A DNA stretch of 64,000 bases. It comes from Gemmatimonadota bacterium. GTDB taxonomy: Bacteria; Gemmatimonadota; Gemmatimonadetes; Gemmatimonadales; GWC2-71-9. How positions within the stretch are numbered: the stretch's first letter is position 1; every line of letters begins with the position of its first letter. Location of the stretch: assembly GCA_003169895.1 (NCBI GenBank), contig PNAE01000007.1:337603-401602 (forward strand), in the 5' to 3' direction. Both the position numbers and the translations under genes were made by a program. This document shows, piece by piece, positions 38,227 to 46,740 of this stretch. The notes below the pieces were generated by a model. That model did not search any database, was not told the DNA's origin, and saw only the letters and a list, made by a program, of their open reading frames with translations.

Positions 38227-40104
38227 TCAGTGAGGCGTGTGAGTCGTAGGGTGGTCGACCGGCTCGTACGACCACTTGAAGATGGAAAGCGCAGTGAGCA
38301 GCACGCCGGCCACCGACACCAGTCCGAACGGGAAGCCGTGCGTCACCGGTCCCTTGACCAAGATGCCGACCATGAACGCCAGGATCCCGCTCGCGGTCAA
38401 CAGCGGCCACCAGCTTGGCGACGGGAGGTGAATGCCCTTGCCGCTCACGCGCGCCGGCTCGGGCAGCGTCCGCACGCCCGCAGCGCGCTTCATCGCCCAC
38501 AACACATCCTTCTCGGCCACCACCGGCTCGACGGCGAAATTCCACTCCTGCGGCGGTGACGGGATCGACCACTCCAGCGTCGCGCCGCCCCACGGATCGG
38601 CTGGCGCCTGAGCGTCACTCCGCCAGGCCCGGATCACGTTGTAGATGAACACCAGGAAGCCGGCGGCGAGAATCAGCGCCCCGATCGTCGACGCCATGTT
38701 TAACCCGTCGAGGCCGAGCCCCGCGGGATAGGTATAGATACGGCGCGGCATTCCGAGCAGGCCGGACAGGTGCATCGGGAAGAACGTCAGGTTGAAGCCG
38801 ATGAGCATCAGCCAGAAGTGCAGTTTGCCGAGCCCCTCATCCAGCATCTTCCCGAACATCTTGGGCCACCAGTAGTACGCGCCAGCCGTGAGCGAGAAGA
38901 TGGACCCGCCGAACAAGACGTAGTGGAAATGTGCCACCACGAAGTACGTATCCGTCTGCTGCAGGTCCGCCGGTTGCACCGCGTGCATCACCCCGGAAAG
39001 GCCGCCTATGATGAACATCGCGATGAAGCCCAGCGCGAAGTACAGCGGCGTCTTGAACTGCAATGATCCGCCCCATATCGTGCCGATCCAGTTGAAGATC
39101 TTCACGCCGGTGGGAATCGCGATCAACATCGTCGCCAGCGAAAAGAACGAGTCGGCCAGCGGTCCCATCCCTGTGGCGAACATGTGGTGCGACCATACGC
39201 CGAAGCCAAGGAACGCGATGAATGCCATCGAAAACACCATCGCGCTGTAGCCGAACAGCGGCTTGCGAGAGAACACCGGCAGGATCTCGGACACGATGCC
39301 GAACGCCGGCAGGATCAGGATGTACACCTCCGGGTGGCCGAACACCCAGAACAGGTGCTGCCAGAGCATCGGGTCGCCACCGGCCGTGGTGTACGAAAAG
39401 AAGCTCGAACCGAAGGTGCGGTCCGCCGTGAGCAGGATCAGCGCCACCGTGATGACCGGGAACGACAGCAGCACCAGCACCTGCGTCACCAGCACTGACC
39501 AGGCGAACATCGGCATGCGCATCAGCGTCATGCCCGGGGCGCGCATGTTGAGGATGGTGGTGAAGAAGTTGACGCCGGCGGCCAACGACGCGATGCCCAG
39601 GATCTGGAGGCCAAGCATCCAGAAATCCATGTTCACGCCGGTCGAGAACTGCCGCGACGACAGTGGTGCGTACCCGAACCAGCCGCCATTCGGCGCGGCG
39701 CCCAGGAGGAACGAGAAGTTGATGAACAGCCCGCCGAGGATGAACACCCACAGGCTCATCGCATTGAGCCGCGGGAACGCGACATCGCGCGCACCGATCA
39801 GGAGCGGTACGAAGAAGTTGAAGAACATCGCGCTGATCGGCATCACGGCGAGGAAGATCATCGACGTGCCGTGCATCGTGAATAGCTGGTTATAGAACTC
39901 GGGAGACACGAGGTGATTGTCCGGCTTCATCAGCTGCAGCCGGATGATTTCCGCCTCGAGTCCACCGATGAGGAAGAAGACGAACGCCGAGGCACCGTAC
40001 AGGATGCCGACCTTCTTGTGGTCGACCGTCGTCAGCCATTCCACCAGGACGCTGCGTTTGGCGTAGGCGGCGGCGTGTGCGGGTTCGAGAATGGTAGTAG
40101 CCAT
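38227..40104 (-). CDS. ctaD: cytochrome c oxidase subunit I (heme-copper oxidase)
   Basis: The protein has 625 residues with about 13 helices. MHGTSMIFLAVMP holds the low-spin heme His, WVFGHPEVYILILPAFG the CuB His and cross-linked Tyr, and VWSHHMFATGMGP the CuB His pair. THPxPPxE-type and YFVVAHFHYVLFGG segments supply the remaining heme ligands. The YILILPAFG motif with HPEVY marks A-type oxidases. The C-terminus adds a 100-residue extension with two helices (ASGILAFMVGILVKG). It reduces O2 to water while pumping protons. Confidence 0.95.
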   Translation of the reverse strand: MATTILEPAHAAAYAKRSVLVEWLTTVDHKKVGILYGASAFVFFLIGGLEAEIIRLQLMKPDNHLVSPEFYNQLFTMHGTSMIFLAVMPISAMFFNFFVPLLIGARDVAFPRLNAMSLWVFILGGLFINFSFLLGAAPNGGWFGYAPLSSRQFSTGVNMDFWMLGLQILGIASLAAGVNFFTTILNMRAPGMTLMRMPMFAWSVLVTQVLVLLSFPVITVALILLTADRTFGSSFFSYTTAGGDPMLWQHLFWVFGHPEVYILILPAFGIVSEILPVFSRKPLFGYSAMVFSMAFIAFLGFGVWSHHMFATGMGPLADSFFSLATMLIAIPTGVKIFNWIGTIWGGSLQFKTPLYFALGFIAMFIIGGLSGVMHAVQPADLQQTDTYFVVAHFHYVLFGGSIFSLTAGAYYWWPKMFGKMLDEGLGKLHFWLMLIGFNLTFFPMHLSGLLGMPRRIYTYPAGLGLDGLNMASTIGALILAAGFLVFIYNVIRAWRSDAQAPADPWGGATLEWSIPSPPQEWNFAVEPVVAEKDVLWAMKRAAGVRTLPEPARVSGKGIHLPSPSWWPLLTASGILAFMVGILVKGPVTHGFPFGLVSVAGVLLTALSIFKWSYEPVDHPTTHTPH

Positions 40105-40129
40105 GGGTTTGAGTAGCCTCGTCCCGGCG

Positions 40130-41275
40130 TCAGCGCATGGTGCGAAGGTAGGCGATCAATGCCGCCGCTTCGCTGTCAGAAATCGGTCCGATCACCATCT
40201 TGACGTCCGGCTTCACCTTCTGGGTGTGCTCCAGCCAGTCCTTGAGGTTCGCGTCGGTGTTCGGCAACCAGCCTCCGGCGATCATCTTGCGTGTGGCGAT
40301 TCCGCCCAGGTTGGGACCGATCTGGCCCTTCAGCGGATTCATCGACGACAGCGAGTGACACCCGATGCAGCCCTTCGCGGTGAACAGTTGCTTGCCCTTC
40401 GCCACCAGCGGATCGACCGCGACGGTCACAACCGTGTCCTTCGCGGACACGGGCACGGCGGCCTTGCCCGGTGCGACGGCGGGCGCCGCCGCGGCGACCG
40501 GGTGCATCGGTGCACCGTCGAACCGCATGGTCGAGTCGGCGCGACGGTGGTCGACCCATGCCTGAAAATCCGCCGACTTCTGGACCATCAGGTAGAAGTC
40601 CATCCGCGCGTGTTCGGTCCCACAGAACTCGGCGCACGCGCCGGGAAACTCGCCCGTCACCTTGGCGGTGAACCAGAGCCGCGTTTCACGATTCGGAAAG
40701 ACGTCGCGCTTGCCGGCGAACTGCGGCACCCAGAACGAGTGGATGACGTCGAAGGACTTCATCCGGAGGTCAACCGTGCGGTCGACCGGGACGTGCAACT
40801 CGTTTGCCGTCGTGATCCCCAACTCGGGATAGCGGAACTCCCAGTACCACTGATGCCCGATGACCTCGACCTTCAGCGGCGGCTGGCCGTCCGCCGACGT
40901 CATCGGCACCTTCGCCGTCGCGAAGATCGTTTGCACCGTCGGGACCGCCACGATCGCCAGCACAACCGCGGGAATGATGGTCCACACGATCTCGACCACC
41001 GTGCTGCCGTGAATCTGGTGCGGCTGCGGATCGTCTGGCTTGCCGCGGAACTTGAACACCGCCCAGAGCAGCGCGCCTTCCACCAGGATGAACACGATCG
41101 TGGCGAGGTAGACCGTCTTCATGAAGACGGAATCCACCATCTGGGAGAAGTCGCCGCGTGGTTCCAGCGTGGACTGCGGGTAGGGGCCGCCGCAACCGGC
41201 CACGAGCAGCACGGCGAAGGCGCACATCAGGCCGAGCGGTACACACCATCGTCGCGGCACGCGCGAATGTCGCAT
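40130..41275 (-). CDS. ctaC: cytochrome c oxidase subunit II fused to cytochrome c (caa3 type)
   Basis: The ATG at 41275 gives 381 residues beginning MRHSRVPRRWCVPLGLMCAF and a lipobox-like VAGCG. Two transmembrane helices follow (TVYLATIVFILVEGALLWAV, then EIVWTIIPAVVLAIVAVPTV). The cupredoxin domain holds the CuA ligands in GACAEFCGTEHARMDF. A C-terminal cytochrome c domain has GCIGCHSLSS (CxxCH) and later a heme Met region (GNxxWLPNTD-like). The fusion delivers electrons directly, a caa3 trait. A longer frame from 41416 is not used. Confidence 0.93.
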   Translation of the reverse strand: MRHSRVPRRWCVPLGLMCAFAVLLVAGCGGPYPQSTLEPRGDFSQMVDSVFMKTVYLATIVFILVEGALLWAVFKFRGKPDDPQPHQIHGSTVVEIVWTIIPAVVLAIVAVPTVQTIFATAKVPMTSADGQPPLKVEVIGHQWYWEFRYPELGITTANELHVPVDRTVDLRMKSFDVIHSFWVPQFAGKRDVFPNRETRLWFTAKVTGEFPGACAEFCGTEHARMDFYLMVQKSADFQAWVDHRRADSTMRFDGAPMHPVAAAAPAVAPGKAAVPVSAKDTVVTVAVDPLVAKGKQLFTAKGCIGCHSLSSMNPLKGQIGPNLGGIATRKMIAGGWLPNTDANLKDWLEHTQKVKPDVKMVIGPISDSEAAALIAYLRTMR

Positions 41276-41388
41276 CAGGAAAGCATCCCGGCCTCGGGGG
41301 TTGTCGCTGGTGAAGCGTTTCAGCGCAGGGTTTTCGCGGTACAGGATACCAGATACGACAAGGTGGGTCAAGCGAATACCCACTTGGC

Positions 41389-43401
41389 TTATGGCGTGAA
41401 TCCGACGCTGCGCCACAGCGGCTTCGGATCGTACCGCCGCCCGGCGGACACCACCAGCCGCACGTTGCGCAGGTCCTCGATGTGTTCGAGCGGGTTCCCG
41501 TCAACCACGATCAGGTCAGCCCGCTTGCCGGCGGTGACCGTGCCGACCTCCTGGTCGAGGCCCATCACGCGTGCCGGCACGATCGTCGCCGCCTGTATCG
41601 CCGCCAGCGGCGTGAAACCGGCCTTGACGTACAGCTCGATTTCCCGGTGCAGCGAATAGCCCGGCACCACCTGATCGGTACCTGCGACAACCGGAATGCC
41701 GGCACGATGCAGGGCGCCCACCGCCTGCAGCATCTCGTCGAATCGGATCTTCGCGATACCCTCCGCCGCCTGCGAAACGCCGGTATTGAGCAGCTGCGGA
41801 CGCAGTTCCGGCGCGACCTTCAACACACCGGGCTCGATCTCCGAAAACGGAACCCTCGCCGGATGATACGACCACTCGAACACAACGAGCGTCGGATCGA
41901 CGACGGTGTGATGGTCCTTGAGGAACGCCAGCGCGCGCTGGGCATCTGTGCTGTTGAGATCAAGGGCTGGCGCCCGCACACCCGGCACTGCTGCCGGCTT
42001 CATCATCGGAACGATGTATTGCGCGTGGTTGATCTGGTCCATGCCGGCTTCGATCGCCTGGAATGTCGTCATCCCCTGCGGCACGTGTCCCGTCACCGTC
42101 ATCCCGAGACGGTGCGCCTCGGCGGTAATCGCCTGGAGCACCGGCAGTGACATGCTGCTGTAGATCTTGATCTGTTCAAAGTGCGCCGCATGGTATTGAC
42201 GCACCAGTTCCACGCCGTGCTCGGGCGTCGCCGCCTGCTGCACGCCCAGCGCCTGGGTTCCCACACCGTCGATGATGCCGGCAAGCAGCAACCGCGGCCC
42301 GATCCCCTTGCCGCTCGCTACCGCGTCCCGCACGCTCGTGATGAACTCCATCTCGTTGCCGACATCCCGTGCGGTCGTGACACCCGCCGCGAGATAGATC
42401 GGTCCCCACTCGACCTGCTCGTAGTGCGCGTGCATGTCCCACAGGCCCGGCAGGACCGACTTCCCCCGGGCATTGATCCGCACGACGCCGGTGGGGACGT
42501 GGACCCGGTCGCGTGGGCCGGCCGCGACGATCTTCCCGTCGCGCACCACGACCACGGCGTCGGGGATCGCGCCGGCGTCGGTGCCGTCGATCAACGTCGC
42601 ACCAACGAGTGCGAACGCACCACTGCTGGATGTCGCGCTCCGCGCCAGCGCGGCAAGCGCCTCGGCGCCATCGGCGGCAGCCCTTGATACCAACACGCTC
42701 AATGCCGGCTCGTATTCGTCCCGAACCGCCTCGAAATGGTCAAACTCGGCGTCGATGCTGATCAGGGCCGTCAGTTGCCCCGCCGCGTTGCGCCAAGCGG
42801 TTTCGCGGCCCCAGATCAGCCCGTCAATCCCGTACCGGCGCAACGCTTCCCGCCGACCGCCGATGGTCACGGTGTCGACCCCGCGCAGCGTGATCGCGAC
42901 GTGACCGGCGGGAAGCGTCGTCAGCCTGCCGGGCCTGCCGTGCGTGTCCCAGTAATCCAGCAGCGCCTGCTGCATCGCGACCGGCGAATACCCCGCGATG
43001 GTGAAAGTCGGTCCGCGCAACGGCAGCGTGCGCACGCTGCTGTCCACCCGGACGATGGCGACGCCGCCAGTGATCCTCACCGTGTCGTCGATCGTGGAGA
43101 AACGCGAGGTGTTCCCCTTGATCGCAAAGAATCGCGGCGTGAGATCGGGGGATCCGCGCCATGAAGTGGTCAGCGGGACTGCCCTGCCACGGTCGGTGAA
43201 CTTGAATGTCGACGCGATCGCCACACCACTGCTATCACTCTTAATACTATAGTGCTCCTCGCCAATCGCCTGCTCGAACTTGTGCAGCCGGAACACACCG
43301 GAGTCCGCCCGCTGTGCGTGCGCCACGATGGGAAGCGCCAGCAGCAGGGCGAAGCCGGTGGCGCAGCACCGGTTCATCGCGATTCGGCAGTTCTCATTCA
43401 T
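41389..43401 (-). CDS. secreted amidohydrolase-family protein (imidazolonepropionase/prolidase-like)
   Basis: From the ATG at 43401 (TGATG overlap with the dipeptidase stop) the protein has about 670 residues with a signal peptide ending in AHAQ. Residues about 30-255 form a beta-rich domain of unknown role. The metallo-hydrolase domain begins at GATLIDGTDAGAIPD and holds the metal ligands LWDMHAHYEQ (HxH), MTVTGHVPQG (His), INHAQYI (His) and AGTDQVVP (Asp). The carboxylated Lys may be in EQIKIYSS. It may cleave peptides or cyclic amides outside the cytoplasm. Confidence 0.8.
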   Translation of the reverse strand: MNENCRIAMNRCCATGFALLLALPIVAHAQRADSGVFRLHKFEQAIGEEHYSIKSDSSGVAIASTFKFTDRGRAVPLTTSWRGSPDLTPRFFAIKGNTSRFSTIDDTVRITGGVAIVRVDSSVRTLPLRGPTFTIAGYSPVAMQQALLDYWDTHGRPGRLTTLPAGHVAITLRGVDTVTIGGRREALRRYGIDGLIWGRETAWRNAAGQLTALISIDAEFDHFEAVRDEYEPALSVLVSRAAADGAEALAALARSATSSSGAFALVGATLIDGTDAGAIPDAVVVVRDGKIVAAGPRDRVHVPTGVVRINARGKSVLPGLWDMHAHYEQVEWGPIYLAAGVTTARDVGNEMEFITSVRDAVASGKGIGPRLLLAGIIDGVGTQALGVQQAATPEHGVELVRQYHAAHFEQIKIYSSMSLPVLQAITAEAHRLGMTVTGHVPQGMTTFQAIEAGMDQINHAQYIVPMMKPAAVPGVRAPALDLNSTDAQRALAFLKDHHTVVDPTLVVFEWSYHPARVPFSEIEPGVLKVAPELRPQLLNTGVSQAAEGIAKIRFDEMLQAVGALHRAGIPVVAGTDQVVPGYSLHREIELYVKAGFTPLAAIQAATIVPARVMGLDQEVGTVTAGKRADLIVVDGNPLEHIEDLRNVRLVVSAGRRYDPKPLWRSVGFTP

Positions 43402-44102
43402 CACCATCGCTCCAGCGGCAGGTCGAACGGCATCGGATCCGGCACGTCGAACGAAAAGTGCCACCACTCATCGACATAGTTGACAAATCCCGCGTGACGC
43501 ATGGCATCACCCAGTATTCTGCGATTGGCGGCGACCGGTCCGGCCGCGTTTGCCGTGTGCGCCCGTTCGGAGAACTCGTCGAACCCGGTCCCCATATCGA
43601 GCTCCCGTCCGGTCTTGAGGTCCACGACGGTCAGGTCGATGGCCACGCCCTGATTGTGACGCGAGCGTCGCGCGATGTAACCCTGATCGAGCAGCTCCGT
43701 GCGCTGATTCCGCTCGCACCAGGCGACCATCCCGAGCGTGGCACGCACCGGCCGATAGGCATCCCAGACCTTGAGACCGAGGCCCTGGGCCTCGAGTTCC
43801 TGCTGCACCTGGGTCAGCGCAGTCGCCGCCTCCCGCCGCAACAGCGGTGTTGGCGCGCCGTAGCCGGGCAGCACCGCCCCGGTGAAGTTGCGGCTGGTCG
43901 CGTAGCGGAGCTCGAATCGCGCGCCGGGCACCGCCGCCGCCACGTCGGCCAGCTTCATGCGGGCGACGGAATCGGGGGCCGTCGGCTGTTCGGGCGCGTT
44001 CGCCTGCGTGGCACGACCGGCCTGTGATGCCGTCGGCGGGGACACCCGCTGGTGGCAGCCGGACAGCCCTGTCAGCAGCGCAAGCAGAACCGTGGCACGC
44101 AT
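43401..44102 (-). CDS. D-alanyl-D-alanine dipeptidase (VanX/DdpX-like lipoprotein)
   Basis: The protein has 233 residues. The N-terminus MRATVLLALLTGLSGC has a lipobox. The zinc site of family M15D is visible as SRHNQGVAIDLTVVD (His and Asp) and VDEWWHFSFD (His, with the catalytic Glu next to it). VWDAYRPVRATLGMV supplies the transition-state Arg. These enzymes split D-Ala-D-Ala during peptidoglycan recycling; here the protein is envelope-anchored, not an obvious resistance factor, as no vanH or vanA genes are present. Confidence 0.88.
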   Translation of the reverse strand: MRATVLLALLTGLSGCHQRVSPPTASQAGRATQANAPEQPTAPDSVARMKLADVAAAVPGARFELRYATSRNFTGAVLPGYGAPTPLLRREAATALTQVQQELEAQGLGLKVWDAYRPVRATLGMVAWCERNQRTELLDQGYIARRSRHNQGVAIDLTVVDLKTGRELDMGTGFDEFSERAHTANAAGPVAANRRILGDAMRHAGFVNYVDEWWHFSFDVPDPMPFDLPLERW

Positions 44103-44300
44103 GCCGCCAATCTAGCGTCCCGTGCCAAACGACGGATGACCCCGTGAGCATCCCCTTTTCTGCCGAGTCGCAGTAAGTTCAGGTCATCCAGCGGTCCATC
44201 CGGCCGGAAGCCGAATGGGCCGTACCTTGTTTTCGACCTGCCCTGAGCGAGGCCCGCTGCCACGGATGCCCCGCCACAGGACCATGACCGGGATCCACCC

Positions 44301-44780
44301 ATGATCAGGGAGATGCGCGAGAAGCTGGGGAAGGAGATCGAAGAGCTCAGTCATGAGCTCGCCGTGACCCTTCCGCAGGCAATCGCCACAGCTGTCGAAA
44401 TGGGTGACCTCCGTGAGAACTCCGAATACAAATCGGCACTCGAACGGCAGCAGTTCGTGCAGGCGCGCCTCGGGCAACTGCATGCGCGGCTGAATCAGCT
44501 CACCCAGCTGGCGAATACCGAGGCGCCGGTAGATCGCGTTGGTCTCGGTTCCCGGGTCAAGGTCGAGGATTTGAAGACCGGTGAGGAAGAGGAGTACATC
44601 CTCGTGCTCGCCGAAATGATGGACATCGATGCGGGGCACATCTCACTCGCCTCGCCGTTGGGACGCGCCCTGAAGGACCGCCGGGTCGGCGAGGAAGTCG
44701 TGCTTCAGTTGCCCACCATGCGCCGGAAGCTGCGGGTGACCCGGCTCATCACCGTACACATGCAGGTCGAAGGGAATTGA
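44301..44780 (+). CDS. greA: transcription elongation factor GreA
   Basis: The protein has 159 residues: an N-terminal coiled coil (MREKLGKEIEELSHELAVTL) with tip EMGDLRENSEYKSALERQQF, keeping the acidic residues that reach the polymerase active site, and a C-terminal FKBP-like domain (DAGHISLASPLGRALKDRR). It rescues stalled RNA polymerase. ATG at 44301 or at 44313 could serve as start. It is followed four bases later by a GroES-like gene. The preceding 198 bases hold no gene; I could not assign promoter boxes with confidence. Confidence 0.9.
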   Translation: MIREMREKLGKEIEELSHELAVTLPQAIATAVEMGDLRENSEYKSALERQQFVQARLGQLHARLNQLTQLANTEAPVDRVGLGSRVKVEDLKTGEEEEYILVLAEMMDIDAGHISLASPLGRALKDRRVGEEVVLQLPTMRRKLRVTRLITVHMQVEGN

Positions 44781-44784
44781 CGGC

Positions 44785-45159
44785 GTGGATTCTCTTCCGA
44801 AGGAACTGATCGTCGTCGGCGATCGGGTCCTCATCGCGCCGGAAGACGGCGAGGAACAGCGCACCCGAGTCGGACTGTATCTGCCGGCGACGGCGGTCGA
44901 CAGTCTCGCCGTGCAGACCGGCCTGATCGTGGCGACCGGGCCGGGAGATCCGTTGCCGGACCCCACCGCGTTCGAGAACGAGCCGTGGAAGGTCGAGGAG
45001 CGCGTGCCCCGTCATCGACCGCTGCAGGCTCGCGTCGGCGACCATGCCACTTTCTTCCGCAAGGCTGCGGTCGAAATTACCTTCGAGGACAAGCACTATC
45101 TCGTGGTGCCGCTGGCTGCAATCCTCGTGCTTGTGCGGAACGCGAGGCCGCTGCCGTAG
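44785..45159 (+). CDS. GroES-like co-chaperonin
   Basis: The protein has 124 residues starting with GTG. The chaperonin-10 fold is indicated by ELIVVGDRVLIAPEDGEEQR, GLYLPATAVDSLAVQTGLIV (in the position of the mobile loop) and GDHATFFRKAAVEITFEDKH. It is longer than GroES (about 97) because of an insertion after the mobile loop (DPLPDPTAFENEPWKVEERV). No groEL is adjacent. It may be a second, specialised co-chaperonin. Its last 64 bases overlap the convergent hydrolase gene. Confidence 0.75.
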   Translation: MDSLPKELIVVGDRVLIAPEDGEEQRTRVGLYLPATAVDSLAVQTGLIVATGPGDPLPDPTAFENEPWKVEERVPRHRPLQARVGDHATFFRKAAVEITFEDKHYLVVPLAAILVLVRNARPLP

Positions 45160-46142
45160 GATTCTTCGCCCGCCATGCTCGCCGGCTTTGCCGCACCTGC
45201 CGAGCTGCCATTCGAAAGAAATGCACGATAGTGACGGGCGACTTCCGCCGCCCGGGTCGCCGGGCAAAGGTGGCCGCAGTCCAGCAGCAGGATGAACTCT
45301 GCCCGTGGCACCCGCGCGGCGAGCCGCCGGCCACCTGATACCGGAAATAGCGGATCGTGAGCACCCCACAGCACCAGCGTTCGGGTCGTGATCCGCGGTG
45401 CAATCGAGTCAAGCAGATACAGCGTCGCGGACTCCGTCAGCTGGCGAAAGACGGTGTCCCACTGCGGATTGCGCGCCCGGTATTCCATCACCATCGCACG
45501 CTTCATGATCGTGGGTAGTGCCATCCCGGAATCGGCGATCAGCGCGATCAGCGTATCGAGAGTCGCTCCATTGGTGACATGGAACACGTCGTCACCCGCG
45601 ATGATGCGGCGCCCGAGCAGTGTGATGGTGTCGGGCCGGACGCCGGCCGCGCTGAATAGCGCCAGCGACAGTATCGCGCCTGGATACTGCGCCGCATACA
45701 CGCCGGCAATTTCCCCGCCCATCGACACACCGGCCAGGTGCACGGCAGGAATACCGATGGCCGCAAGAAAGCCGTGGACCCGCTCCGCTTGAGCCAGAGG
45801 CCGGTAATCGCCGTTTGTCGCCGCATGATTCTCGCCGAATCCGTGCAGGTCGGGGATCAGTACTCGGTACCGATCGGTCAGGTGGCCGGCGAGCTCGAGC
45901 CAGGTGTCCTTCTGATCCTGGTAGCCGTGGAGCAGCACGACGACCGGGCCGGCGCCGCCATCGAGGTACGGCACCAGCCCGAACGCCGTCGCGATCTCAT
46001 GGCGTGAGAATCCTGCGGTGCGCCGCTGTATCAGTACGACGCCATGCAGCAGCACCGCAGGAAACCAGAAATAGAGGATCGCGACCACGACCACGATCGC
46101 GCCAAGGGCGGCGCCCGCGATCCGGATCACCACTGCTCTCAC
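45096..46142 (-). CDS. membrane-anchored alpha/beta hydrolase
   Basis: The protein has 348 residues with one N-terminal helix (GAALGAIVVVVAILYFWFPA). The fold is shown by VVVLLHGYQDQKDTWLELAG, the nucleophile elbow LAGVSMGGEIAGVYA (Ser), VLWGAHDPLFPVSG (Asp) and LLLDCGHLCPA (His). The C-terminal 35 residues are low in structure and are encoded in the 64-base overlap with the GroES-like gene, so the true end could once have been shorter. Substrate unknown. Confidence 0.75.
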   Translation of the reverse strand: MRAVVIRIAGAALGAIVVVVAILYFWFPAVLLHGVVLIQRRTAGFSRHEIATAFGLVPYLDGGAGPVVVLLHGYQDQKDTWLELAGHLTDRYRVLIPDLHGFGENHAATNGDYRPLAQAERVHGFLAAIGIPAVHLAGVSMGGEIAGVYAAQYPGAILSLALFSAAGVRPDTITLLGRRIIAGDDVFHVTNGATLDTLIALIADSGMALPTIMKRAMVMEYRARNPQWDTVFRQLTESATLYLLDSIAPRITTRTLVLWGAHDPLFPVSGGRRLAARVPRAEFILLLDCGHLCPATRAAEVARHYRAFLSNGSSAGAAKPASMAGEESYGSGLAFRTSTRIAASGTTR

Positions 46143-46185
46143 GGCTCACCCATGACTGCGCAAGCCGGCACCTCCAGCTCGTGAC

Positions 46186-46698
46186 TCACAGATAACGCGC
46201 TGTCGCCATTGCCAGTATTGCAATCACGATGAAGAGCGAGCCCACCATTCCGAACGCGATCAGCCGTGCTCGCGCAGCATCCGCCCGCGGCGCAATGGCT
46301 GCGCGGGCATCGGGCGAACCGGCCTGCGCCATTTCCGCACCGAGGGCCGAGAGGCGCTTTATCGCCGGCTTGATCAGCAGCCAGCCGACCAGAAACGCAA
46401 CGATCGCGGCGATCATCCCGGTCGACAGGCCGATGCCGACGGGCGAATGGAACCATGGCGCGGCAAAGCCGCCCGAGTCACGGCGCATCAAATCCAGGCC
46501 GGAGAGGATTGTCAGCAATGCGGCGCCCAGGATAATGTCGAAATAGCGCCGGCGATTGAGTTCCTGCATCACGCGAAAACCTTCCGGCCCTGCAGCGCCG
46601 AGCGCCGGACCAACGATGAAGTTCATGAAGAGGACCCCGCCGGCCCAGAACACTCCCGCTCCGATATGTACGATCCGCAACACCATGATGGCACCCAT
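46186..46698 (-). CDS. four-helix membrane protein (DUF2269/CopD-like)
   Basis: The protein has 170 residues with four hydrophobic helices. RIVHIGAGVFWAGGVLFMNF, with His in helix 1, resembles CopD/DUF2269-type integral membrane proteins. The loop between helices 3 and 4 is charged and helical (RLSALGAEMAQAGSPDARAA). Function unknown. It lies 42 bases after the flotillin gene and 43 bases before the hydrolase gene, so it may belong to their operon. Confidence 0.6.
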   Translation of the reverse strand: MGAIMVLRIVHIGAGVFWAGGVLFMNFIVGPALGAAGPEGFRVMQELNRRRYFDIILGAALLTILSGLDLMRRDSGGFAAPWFHSPVGIGLSTGMIAAIVAFLVGWLLIKPAIKRLSALGAEMAQAGSPDARAAIAPRADAARARLIAFGMVGSLFIVIAILAMATARYL

Positions 46699-46740
46699 GC
46701 AGCCTCCGTCGGTGGGAGAATGGCTACTTCTGCTTAGCGG

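Noticed and set aside
43401-44102. Vancomycin-resistance gene vanX
   Set aside because: The protein is a VanX-like lipoprotein, but no vanH, vanA or vanRS genes are nearby; a peptidoglycan recycling role is more likely.
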